Below, in pieces: positions 1-5,089 of a stretch of DNA of 5,625 nt. Both the position numbers and the translations under genes were made by a program. Origin of the DNA: Anaerolineae bacterium (GTDB lineage: Bacteria > Chloroflexota > Anaerolineae > J102); the NCBI GenBank assembly GCA_026992375.1, contig JALXAF010000276.1, forward strand, positions 1 through 5,625, written 5' to 3'. The notes under the pieces were generated by a model. That model was not told the origin of the DNA, made no database searches, and was given only the letters and a program-made list of their open reading frames with translations. Numbering within the stretch: position 1 is the first letter of the stretch; each line of letters begins with the position of its first letter.

Positions 1-2
1 TT

Positions 3-404
3 TTAGCGCTTGGTGTACTGAGGCGCTTTGCGGGCCCGCTTGAGGCCGGGCTTTTTCCGCTCTTTCTCCCGGGCGTCCCGGGTGAGCATGCCCGCCTTCT
101 TCAGGGCCGGGCGCAGCGATTCATCGGCCACGATGAGGGCCCGGGCAATGCCCATGCGCACGGCGTCGGCCTGACCGGTGATGCCGCCGCCTTTGGCCAG
201 CACAGAGACATTGAACTTGTCTTCCATCTCCACCAGCTTCAGGGGCTCGGTCAGCCGCAGTTGGTCCTGCATGCGAGGGAAGTATTCGGCAACGGGTTTA
301 CCATTGACGATGATCTCGGCGGTTTCCCCGGCGGGGTACAATCGGACGCGGGCGGTAGCGCTCTTGCGACGACCCACAGCTTCGTAATAGTGCATGTCAC
401 TCAT
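3..404 (-). CDS. rpsI: Small ribosomal subunit protein S9 (uS9)
   Basis: This 133-residue protein is complete. S9 belongs to the head of the 30S subunit, and in the family its basic C-terminal tail reaches the P-site tRNA. Visible family signatures are the N-terminal GRRKSATARV block (about residues 11-20), the central GGGITGQADA block (about 72-81), and the basic C-terminal third beginning LTRDAREKERKKPG. It ends in QYTKR, where many homologues end QFSKR. The ATG at 402-404 is chosen over the internal ATG at 393-395 because GAGAGG (413-418) lies 8 bases before it. That ribosome binding site directly follows the rplM stop codon, and the gap to rplM is only 14 bases, so the two genes are surely co-transcribed and probably translationally linked. 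The TAA stop is at 3-5, so what follows rpsI is not visible. Confidence 0.98.
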   Translation of the reverse strand: MSDMHYYEAVGRRKSATARVRLYPAGETAEIIVNGKPVAEYFPRMQDQLRLTEPLKLVEMEDKFNVSVLAKGGGITGQADAVRMGIARALIVADESLRPALKKAGMLTRDAREKERKKPGLKRARKAPQYTKR

Positions 405-418
405 TCAGAAAACCTCTC

Positions 419-850
419 TTACAATTCCAGGGGCTGGGGCTTCTGGGCCTGATGAGGATGTTCGGGAGAAGCGTAAACCTTCAGCTTCTTGTACATCTGA
501 CGTCCCAGACGGTTTTTGGGCAGCATACCCTTCACCGCGTGCTCGATGACGCGCTCGGGGTGCGTTTCCAACATGCGGCGCAGGGAAACGGTCTTGAGGC
601 CGCCCATGTAACCGCTGTGGCGATAATACATTTTCTGATCCAGACGATTGCCGGTCACCCGCACCTTGTCAGCGTTGATAACGATGACGTAATCGCCAGT
701 ATCGACGTGTGGGGTGTAGATGGGCTTGTGCTTGCCGCGCAGGATCCGCGCAATCTCGGTCGCCAGACGGCCAAGGGTCTTGCCTTCGGCGTCTACGACG
801 TACCAGGTGCGTTCGATTTCGTGGGGCTTGGCGCTAAGTGTTTTTCTCAC
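419..850 (-). CDS. rplM: Large ribosomal subunit protein L13 (uL13)
   Basis: This is a complete 143-residue L13, the usual length for the family. L13 is an early-assembling 23S rRNA-binding protein. Signatures in order are [15 protein letters not shown] (about residues 16-30), [21 protein letters not shown] (about 46-60), [25 protein letters not shown], and the closing [16 protein letters not shown]. The start is GTG at 848-850, supported by a strong ribosome binding site AAGGAG at 858-863, 7 bases upstream; no in-frame ATG lies near. It forms a pair with rpsI, an arrangement conserved across bacteria. A 67-base spacer with a hairpin separates it from truA. In E. coli L13 represses its own rplM-rpsI mRNA; whether that happens here cannot be read from the sequence. 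Confidence 0.98.
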   Translation of the reverse strand: MRKTLSAKPHEIERTWYVVDAEGKTLGRLATEIARILRGKHKPIYTPHVDTGDYVIVINADKVRVTGNRLDQKMYYRHSGYMGGLKTVSLRRMLETHPERVIEHAVKGMLPKNRLGRQMYKKLKVYASPEHPHQAQKPQPLEL

Positions 851-857
851 GGTCTAT

Positions 858-863
858 CTCCTT
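858..863 (-). promoter_or_regulatory. Ribosome binding site for the GTG start of rplM
   Basis: On the minus strand AAGGAG lies 7 bases before the GTG at 848-850. This strong match at normal spacing decides the non-ATG start of L13. Confidence 0.85.
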
Positions 864-878
864 GCTTCGAACCGTTCA

Positions 879-898
879 AAATGGCTTGGCAGCCATCT
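879..898 (-). promoter_or_regulatory. Hairpin in the truA-rplM spacer (candidate rplM leader element)
   Basis: The minus-strand RNA reads ATGGCT, GCCA, AGCCAT: a perfect 6-bp stem (881-886 with 891-896) with a 4-base loop. One G-U and one A-U pair extend it to 8 bp. It sits about 15 bases upstream of the rplM ribosome binding site, in the longest spacer of the truA-rplM-rpsI part. Most of the U residues that follow are used by the extended stem and no U-tract comes after, so a strong intrinsic terminator is unlikely. A leader or processing element for the L13-S9 mRNA is the better guess. The pairing is seen; the function is inferred. Confidence 0.4.
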
Positions 899-917
899 CA
901 TAGACGGGTGTTTGGCT

Positions 918-1691
918 TTACAGTGCATCGTCGGCAGGATAAAACACCTGCGTCAGGATGAGTCCTTTGGCTGGCGCCGGGGGCGGAGCCAGGGAGCGGT
1001 CTCTGGCCGCTATCAGGGCGGTGATATCTTCGGGAGGACGTTGCCGGCGTCCCACCTGAACCAGAGTAGCAGTGATGGTGCGCACCATGCGTCTAAGAAA
1101 GGCGTTGGCGCACAGATCGAAATAAAGATAAGGGGGGGCGGGTCGCCAGTTGGCCGAAAAGATCTCCCGGATGGTGATCTCGCCCTGGGGCGGCTGCCCA
1201 AAGGTGGCGAAATCGTGACTGCCGATGAGACGGTCGGCCGCCCGCTGCATGGCCTCGATATCCAGATCGGGCCCCAGCTCCCACGCGTAGCGTGAGCGCA
1301 AAGGCGAATGCCCAGGCCACTGGCCTATCTGATAGCGATAGCAGCGTTTGAGGGCGCTGAATCGAGGATGAAATCCTGCGGGAGCGATGTCCAGAGAGCG
1401 AAAGCTGATGTCCTCGGGCAAAAGCGCATTGACAGCCCGGTGCAGATCAGCCAGGGAGTGCTTCCACGGGACTCGAAAAGCAATCACCTGCCCGCTGGCG
1501 TGAACGCCTGCATCGGTGCGACCGGCGCCAGTGACCCGAACGGGGGTTTGCGTCAAGCGCAAGAGGACGTTTTCTATCTCGCCCTGAACGGTGCGACCTT
1601 GAGTCTGGATTTGAAATCCGAGCAGCTCGGAGCCATCATACTCGACGATGGCCCGGTAAAGCGGCCCGGAAGTCAAAACCTCCTGCTTCAT
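918..1691 (-). CDS. truA: tRNA pseudouridine(38-40) synthase TruA
   Basis: This complete 257-residue TruA converts uridines 38-40 in the tRNA anticodon arm to pseudouridine. The catalytic motif GRTDAGVHA is at residues 57-65, with the nucleophile at Asp60, the same number as in E. coli TruA. Other family marks are YDGSELLGF and RTVQG (about 18-37), the active-site tyrosine region CYRY (Tyr118), GSHDFATFG (157-165), ANAFLRRMVRT (195-205), and the C-terminal PAPAKGLIL followed by VFYP. The start ATG overlaps the rplQ stop in an ATGA (4 bases shared), so its translation is almost certainly coupled to rplQ, and it has no clear ribosome binding site of its own. A truA between rplQ and rplM-rpsI is a known arrangement in Firmicutes and Chloroflexota. 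It stops at TAA, 918-920. Confidence 0.97.
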   Translation of the reverse strand: MKQEVLTSGPLYRAIVEYDGSELLGFQIQTQGRTVQGEIENVLLRLTQTPVRVTGAGRTDAGVHASGQVIAFRVPWKHSLADLHRAVNALLPEDISFRSLDIAPAGFHPRFSALKRCYRYQIGQWPGHSPLRSRYAWELGPDLDIEAMQRAADRLIGSHDFATFGQPPQGEITIREIFSANWRPAPPYLYFDLCANAFLRRMVRTITATLVQVGRRQRPPEDITALIAARDRSLAPPPAPAKGLILTQVFYPADDAL

Positions 1692-2059
1692 TCAATGAAT
1701 TCGATGATGGCCATTCGTGCAGCGTCGCCCTGGCGAATGCCCGTCTTGAGGATGCGGGTGTAGCCGCCGTTGCGCTCGACGTAGCGGGGAGCCAACTCAT
1801 CGTAGACCACGTTGATGAGCTCGGGATCGTTGAGGCGGGCCCGCAACTGACGCTTGGCGTGCACTTCGGTAATCTCGCCCGAGCGACCGCGCTTGGCGAT
1901 GGTGATCAGGCGCTCGGCCCGAGGGCGCAGGGCCTTGGCCTTGGCCTCGGTGGTCTCGATTTGACCATGGCGAACCAGTTCGGTCACCAGATTTTTGAAC
2001 AAGGCCTTGCGATGATCGACATCGCGGCCAAAGTGAATGGATTTCTTTTTATGTCGCAT
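1688..2059 (-). CDS. rplQ: Large ribosomal subunit protein L17 (bL17)
   Basis: This complete 123-residue L17 is close to the usual bacterial length. L17 binds 23S rRNA near the exit side of the large subunit. Recognisable blocks are the N-terminal MRHKKK, the HRKALFKNLV segment (about 16-25), IETTEAKAKALRP (about 34-46), and the C-terminal YVERNGGYTRILK followed by RQGDAARMAIIE. The positions usually read as KLGR appear here as HFGR, a minor variation. The ATG at 2057-2059 has two purine-rich candidates upstream: GGAAG 4 bases away and GGAG 11 bases away, neither ideally spaced. The gap from the rpoA stop is 31 bases. Its own stop TGA is embedded in the truA start (ATGA). Confidence 0.98.
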   Translation of the reverse strand: MRHKKKSIHFGRDVDHRKALFKNLVTELVRHGQIETTEAKAKALRPRAERLITIAKRGRSGEITEVHAKRQLRARLNDPELINVVYDELAPRYVERNGGYTRILKTGIRQGDAARMAIIEFIE

Positions 2060-2090
2060 AATGCTTCCGTCTCCGAATCACCGGCGCACA

Positions 2091-3056
2091 TCAGTCGCCG
2101 GGCGTGAAGTCAATGTATTCGAGGTAGTTCTTTTCCGCCAGCTTGTCGATGAGCTCTTTCAGCGACTTGCGGCCAAAGTTGCGGATGGCCAGCATTGCGT
2201 CTTCACCATCCGCCAGCCGCGTCAGCACCTCGCCCACGGTGGTGATGTTGGAACGCTTTAGACTGTTGAAAGCCCTCATGCTCAGATCCAGATCCTCGAT
2301 GGGGAGCTCCGCTATCTCAGCCGGAATGGAAGAAGTCTCCGCGTCCGGCGCTTCGGTGGTCAGGTCCAGGCCGCCGATGAGGGAGAACAGGTTCACCAGA
2401 ATGCGAACCGATTCCACCACCGCGTCCTCGGGGTTCATCGTGCCGTCCGTCCAGATTTCCAGCACCAACTGATCGAAGTCAGTGTGGCCGCCAACGCGGG
2501 TCTTTTCGACCACGTAATTCACGCGGCGGATGGGGCTGAAGATGGCGTCGACGGGGATCTCGCCGATGGGCAACTTGGGACGACTTTCATCCTCTGCGGG
2601 CAGATAGCCCTTACCCACCTGCACGGTGAGTTCCATATCGATCTCCGCGTCGGGCGAATCCAGCGTCAACAGTTCCAGTTCGGGGTTGATGATCTCAACC
2701 TCAGGAGGCGTGGTCAGGTCTGCGGCGGTGATAGCGCCCGGCCCCTTCTTGTTGACGAAGATGCGCACAGGCTCGCTACGTTCCATGCGCAACCGCAGTT
2801 GCTTCAGGCGCAGGATGAGCTGGGTGGTGTCTTCCCGCGCGCCTTCGATGACGGAAAACTCATGGTAAACGCCGGCAATGCGCACCGAAGTCACAGCCGC
2901 GCCCGGCAGAGCCGAGAGCAGCACGCGGCGCAGGGCATTGCCCAGGGTGATGCCGAAACCACTCTCCAGCGGACCGATCTCGAAGCGGGCGTATTTCTCT
3001 GTGCTGACAGTTTTTTCGACTTTTGGCAAAACTGTTTGAATTTCCTGGGTAATCAC
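2091..3056 (-). CDS. rpoA: DNA-directed RNA polymerase subunit alpha
   Basis: This complete 321-residue protein has both alpha domains. The N-terminal dimerisation/assembly domain (about 1-235) shows FEIGPLESGFGITLGNALRR (25-44), EGAREDTT (71-78) and the second-half block SPIRRVNYVVEKTRVG (174-189). An acidic, alanine/serine-rich linker (about 235-250) leads to the C-terminal DNA- and activator-binding domain. There the residues matching E. coli R265, N268, K271, N294, G296, K298, S299 and E302 are all kept (R261, N264, K267, N293, G295, K297, S298, E301), so UP-element contact should be intact. The loop after ITTVG is about 3 residues longer than in B. subtilis. The GTG at 3054-3056 has a ribosome binding site GGAGG 6 bases upstream. 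A 116-base spacer separates it from rpsD. The stop is TGA. Confidence 0.98.
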   Translation of the reverse strand: MITQEIQTVLPKVEKTVSTEKYARFEIGPLESGFGITLGNALRRVLLSALPGAAVTSVRIAGVYHEFSVIEGAREDTTQLILRLKQLRLRMERSEPVRIFVNKKGPGAITAADLTTPPEVEIINPELELLTLDSPDAEIDMELTVQVGKGYLPAEDESRPKLPIGEIPVDAIFSPIRRVNYVVEKTRVGGHTDFDQLVLEIWTDGTMNPEDAVVESVRILVNLFSLIGGLDLTTEAPDAETSSIPAEIAELPIEDLDLSMRAFNSLKRSNITTVGEVLTRLADGEDAMLAIRNFGRKSLKELIDKLAEKNYLEYIDFTPGD

Positions 3057-3062
3057 GAGGGT

Positions 3063-3067
3063 CCTCC
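3063..3067 (-). promoter_or_regulatory. Ribosome binding site for the GTG start of rpoA, flanked by complementary CCTC
   Basis: On the minus strand GGAGG lies 6 bases before the GTG at 3054-3056, which fixes that start. CCTC occurs just upstream (3070-3073) and CCCTC just downstream (3057-3061). GAGG can therefore pair upstream (4 bp, 3-base loop), or GAG can pair downstream (3 bp, 4-base loop). Either would hide the site. These are short stems and their effect is unproven. Confidence 0.75.
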
Positions 3068-3076
3068 GTGAGGGGA

Positions 3077-3097
3077 CTCATCCCATAGTGGAATGAG
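3077..3097 (-). promoter_or_regulatory. Hairpin upstream of rpoA
   Basis: The minus-strand RNA reads CTCATTCC, ACTAT, GGGATGAG: an 8-bp stem with one G-U pair and a 5-base loop. It ends 9 bases before the rpoA ribosome binding site (3063-3067). No U-tract follows, so it is not an intrinsic terminator. It may influence rpoA translation or mRNA processing in the rpsD-rpoA gap. The pairing is seen; the role is inferred. Confidence 0.45.
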
Positions 3098-3104
3098 GAA
3101 CGAG

Positions 3105-3124
3105 CAGATTTGTTGCTTAATCTG
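3105..3124 (-). other. Second, weaker hairpin in the rpsD-rpoA spacer
   Basis: CAGATT and AATCTG can pair (6 bp, 8-base loop) on the minus strand. The stem is A/T-rich and has no U-tract. The sequence GCAACA occurs twice, once before the stem and once in its loop. Possibly incidental; listed because it sits in the same spacer as the stronger hairpin at 3077-3097. Confidence 0.25.
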
Positions 3125-3172
3125 TTGCATCTGACGCCAACCAGCCAGAGAGGGCGGACGTCGGAGGCCAGG

Positions 3173-3808
3173 TTAACGGCTGTAGTACTCGACGATCAAC
3201 TGCTCGTTGATGGTGATGTCAATGTCCTCACGTTCGGGCAAAGCGATCACCGTAGCGGCCATCGCGGCGGGATCGACGGAGAGCCACTTGGGAGGGGTCT
3301 GCTTCTTGCCGAAGTCTTCCGCCAGATCCTTGAAATAGGGGCTCTTGCGGCTGCGCTCCTTGACGGTGATGACATCGCCCGGTCGCACGGAGTAGGATGC
3401 GATATCCACCTTGTGACCATTGACCAAGATGTGGCCATGGGTGACCAACTGACGAGCCTGGGCCCGCGAGCTGGCAAGGCCCATGCGATAGACCACGTTG
3501 TCCAGACGGCGCTCAAGCAACTGCAGCAAAGCCGTACCGGTCATGCCTTTGGCCTGCACGGCCTGGCGGAAGTAGCGACGGAATTGACGCTCATAAACGC
3601 CGTAAATGCGGCGCACTTTCTGTTTTTCTCTCAACTGCCGACCATAGTCAGAGACCTTACGGCGCATACGCCGGGTGGGGCCATGCTGACCGGGCGGGTA
3701 GCTTTTCTTCTCGAGGGGGCATTTGGTGAAGCAGCGATCTCCCTTCAGGAAGAGCTTCATGCCTTCTCGACGGCACAGTTTGCAAACTGCATCAGTATAA
3801 CGGGCCAT
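3173..3808 (-). CDS. rpsD: Small ribosomal subunit protein S4 (uS4), zinc-binding form
   Basis: This complete 211-residue S4 is a primary 16S rRNA binder that starts 30S body assembly. The N-terminus carries four cysteines, Cys9, Cys12, Cys26 and Cys30, marking the zinc-binding (C+) type. As I recall it, T. thermophilus S4 has the last cysteine at 31, so this loop is one residue shorter. YPPGQHGP (37-44) and the [17 protein letters not shown] segment (54-70) follow. The S4 RNA-binding domain spans about 98-160 ([29 protein letters not shown]). The end is [12 protein letters not shown]. The ATG at 3806-3808 has GGAGG 12 bases upstream (3821-3825), a slightly long spacing. The gap to rpsK is 56 bases. 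In E. coli S4 is the repressor of this operon, acting at an rpsM leader; the spacers around rpsM are where a counterpart would be sought. Confidence 0.98.
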   Translation of the reverse strand: MARYTDAVCKLCRREGMKLFLKGDRCFTKCPLEKKSYPPGQHGPTRRMRRKVSDYGRQLREKQKVRRIYGVYERQFRRYFRQAVQAKGMTGTALLQLLERRLDNVVYRMGLASSRAQARQLVTHGHILVNGHKVDIASYSVRPGDVITVKERSRKSPYFKDLAEDFGKKQTPPKWLSVDPAAMAATVIALPEREDIDITINEQLIVEYYSR

Positions 3809-3864
3809 TAACTACGATTTCCTCCAACTTGACAACGCTTGATGGTTGGCAAATAAAATAACGA

Positions 3865-4263
3865 TTAAACGCGACGTTTCTTAGGCGGACGGCAGCCATT
3901 GTGGGGCAGCGGCGTCACATCGGTGATCTCGACAACGGTGAAGCCTTCGCCCATCAGCGTGCGGATGGCGGCCTCGCGGCCGGGACCGGGGCCCTTGACG
4001 AAGACCTGCAACTCGCGCACGCCGTAATCGCGGGCCTGACGGGCCACATTGCGACCAGCCAACTGGGCGGCGTAGGGCGTGCTTTTGCGCGAGCCCTTGA
4101 AGCCGGAGCTGCCGGCGCTGGCCCAGCACAACACATTGCCATCAGGATCGGTGATGGTGATGATAGTGTTGTTGTAGGTGGCCTGGATGTGCGCCTGCGC
4201 CCGCGGCACGTTGCGACGGACCTTTTTCTTGCTGCTAGAGCGACGGCGGGGATTTCTAGCCAT
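3865..4263 (-). CDS. rpsK: Small ribosomal subunit protein S11 (uS11)
   Basis: This complete 132-residue S11 belongs to the 30S platform and lies near the mRNA exit region. The basic N-terminus ([20 protein letters not shown]) is followed by the family core: [12 protein letters not shown] (about 28-39), [20 protein letters not shown] (46-65), [13 protein letters not shown] (about 88-100) and the C-terminal [20 protein letters not shown]. The ATG at 4261-4263 has GGAG 10 bases upstream (4274-4277). It is separated from rpsM by an unusually long 201-base spacer, whereas the gap to rpsD is 56 bases. The stop is TAA at 3865-3867. Confidence 0.98.
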   Translation of the reverse strand: MARNPRRRSSSKKKVRRNVPRAQAHIQATYNNTIITITDPDGNVLCWASAGSSGFKGSRKSTPYAAQLAGRNVARQARDYGVRELQVFVKGPGPGREAAIRTLMGEGFTVVEITDVTPLPHNGCRPPKKRRV

Positions 4264-4322
4264 AGTGTTCTTACTCCAATGAATTTCTTACGAAGCTGAG
4301 TCGCGGCGATGAAAACATCTTG

Positions 4323-4402
4323 CGCCCGGTCATCAAACAAGAAGCAAACGTTGGGGCTCGGGAAAGGGAGGCGTTTGCGCCTTGGGTTTGATGCACCGCG
4401 CG
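4323..4402 (-). promoter_or_regulatory. Nested inverted repeat in the rpsM-rpsK spacer (candidate RNA regulatory structure)
   Basis: An 80-base imperfect inverted repeat lies inside the 201-base gap. From outside in, 4323-4325 pairs with 4400-4402, 4327-4330 with 4395-4398, 4331-4338 (catcaaac) with 4386-4393 (gtttgatg), and 4344-4350 (gcaaacg) with 4372-4378 (cgtttgc). Between the arms are a 1x1 mismatch, a 1-base bulge, a 5x7 internal loop and a 21-base terminal loop. A shorter stem (4369-4373 with 4378-4382, 5 bp around a 4-base loop) uses the same bases as the inner stem, so the two cannot form together. No U-tract follows. The sequence shows the pairing; that it regulates rpsK-rpsD-rpoA, or binds a ribosomal protein such as S4, is inference. 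Confidence 0.45.
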
Positions 4403-4464
4403 TCGAAAAGGATTCAACGTCGAGCGATCATCAGGCGGCTTTGAGCGAAATGAGAATCCGTTGA

Positions 4465-4839
4465 TTATTTACGAGCGCGCTTGCGGCCCGGCACCGTCTT
4501 GCGAGGACCGCGCTTGGTGCGAGCGTTGGTGCGGGTGCGCTGGCCATGCACAGGCAAATTCATGCGATGACGACGGCCGCGATAGCTGCCGATCTCGATG
4601 AGGCGCTTGATGTTCATCTGCACCTCGCGCCGCAGATCCCCTTCCACGATGTAATTGCGATCAATCACATCGCGCAGTTTGGCGATCTCTTCAGGCGTCA
4701 ATTCATTGACGCGTTTGTTTTCAATGCCGGTTTTTTCCAGAATCTCTTTGGCAGTGGAACGGCCAATGCCATAAATGTATGTGAGGGAGACCTCCAAGCG
4801 CTTATCGCGAGGGATGTCAACGCCAGCAATACGAGCCAT
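4465..4839 (-). CDS. rpsM: Small ribosomal subunit protein S13 (uS13)
   Basis: This complete 124-residue S13 is in the head of the 30S subunit; it contacts the large subunit and its basic tail approaches the P-site tRNA. Family marks are [20 protein letters not shown] at the N-terminus, [13 protein letters not shown] (about 22-34), [20 protein letters not shown] (68-87), and the closing [19 protein letters not shown] block with a lysine/arginine tail. The ATG at 4837-4839 has GGAGG only 4 bases upstream (4844-4848), a tight spacing. It lies between two atypical spacers: 134 bases of heptamer repeats upstream and 201 bases with nested inverted repeats downstream. The stop is TAA. Confidence 0.98.
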   Translation of the reverse strand: MARIAGVDIPRDKRLEVSLTYIYGIGRSTAKEILEKTGIENKRVNELTPEEIAKLRDVIDRNYIVEGDLRREVQMNIKRLIEIGSYRGRRHRMNLPVHGQRTRTNARTKRGPRKTVPGRKRARK

Positions 4840-4861
4840 ACTTCCTCCGATGTTTCAGTAA

Positions 4862-4965
4862 AAGCAGTAATCAGTAAACAGTAATCAGCGAATGAATAGG
4901 TCAGTGGTCAGTCTCAACGGCGCATCAGTCAGCAACTGATTACTGATTACTGACCACTGATTACT
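4862..4965 (+). repeat. Heptamer repeat cluster in inverted orientation, rpmJ-rpsM spacer
   Basis: The right arm (4935-4962) is four consecutive 7-base units: ACTGATT twice, ACTGACC, ACTGATT, then a partial ACTT. The left arm holds the same units reversed: AAGCAGT, AATCAGT, AAACAGT, AATCAGC (4862-4889), then GGTCAGT twice (4899-4912). The arms can pair in several registers, for example 12 bp between 4901-4912 and 4949-4960, or 12 bp between 4865-4876 and 4941-4952. There is no reading frame here. The composition is A/T-richer than the flanking genes. It looks like an intergenic repeat family or small palindromic insertion rather than a leader evolved in place. I recall similar strings in spacers of Chloroflexota genomes, but could not check this. 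Confidence 0.8.
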
Positions 4966-4973
4966 TGAAAGGA

Positions 4974-5087
4974 TCAGCCCTGGCGCTGCTTGTGCTTGGG
5001 ATTGGAACAAATCACGCGCACCACGCCACGACGACGGATGATTTTGCAGTTATCACACATTTTTTTGACAGAAGGTCGGACTTTCAT
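4974..5087 (-). CDS. rpmJ: Large ribosomal subunit protein L36 (bL36), zinc-binding form
   Basis: This complete 37-residue protein reads [20 protein letters not shown], then [18 protein letters not shown]36 is the smallest large-subunit protein and binds 23S rRNA. Cys11, Cys14, Cys27 and His32 form the classic zinc ribbon of the C+ type. The ATG (5085-5087) has AGGAG 8 bases upstream (5096-5100), lying inside the last codons of map, and the gap to the map stop is two bases, so the genes are tightly linked. Its TGA stop at 4974-4976 is followed by the repeat-filled spacer before rpsM. In many bacteria infA comes between map and rpmJ; here it does not. Confidence 0.97.
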   Translation of the reverse strand: MKVRPSVKKMCDNCKIIRRRGVVRVICSNPKHKQRQG

Positions 5088-5089
5088 TT

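Noticed and set aside
879..898. Intrinsic terminator after truA
   Set aside because: The stem is short and the U residues following the core stem are absorbed in its extension, with no U-tract beyond. rplM and rpsI are normally expressed from the same operon region.
2484..3071. Long plus-strand open frames opposite rpoA, rpsD (3110-3811), rpsK and others
   Set aside because: They mirror strongly conserved minus-strand genes, have low-complexity translations without domain character, and lack convincing ribosome binding sites. They are shadows of the real genes.
3829..3859. Promoter-like TTGACA and TAAAAT on the plus strand between rpsD and rpsK
   Set aside because: The spacer is 19 bases, long for a sigma-70-type promoter, and it would drive antisense RNA into rpsK with no gene behind it. 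Chance occurrence in a short A/T-rich gap is more likely.
4271..4333. A 20-codon minus-strand reading frame ending 7 bases before the rpsK start
   Set aside because: It has no ribosome binding site, its start lies in the stem of the inverted repeat, and its peptide resembles nothing I recognise. A coupling leader peptide cannot be excluded, but nothing positive supports it.
3954..4340. Minus-strand frame overlapping rpsK in another phase and extending into the spacer
   Set aside because: Its translation becomes alanine/proline/serine-rich where it overlaps rpsK, which is the expected off-frame reading of a GC-rich gene. S11 itself is unmistakable in the other frame.
4862..4965. CRISPR array
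   Set aside because: The units are contiguous 7-mers with no unique spacers and occur in both orientations, which does not fit a CRISPR repeat-spacer layout.
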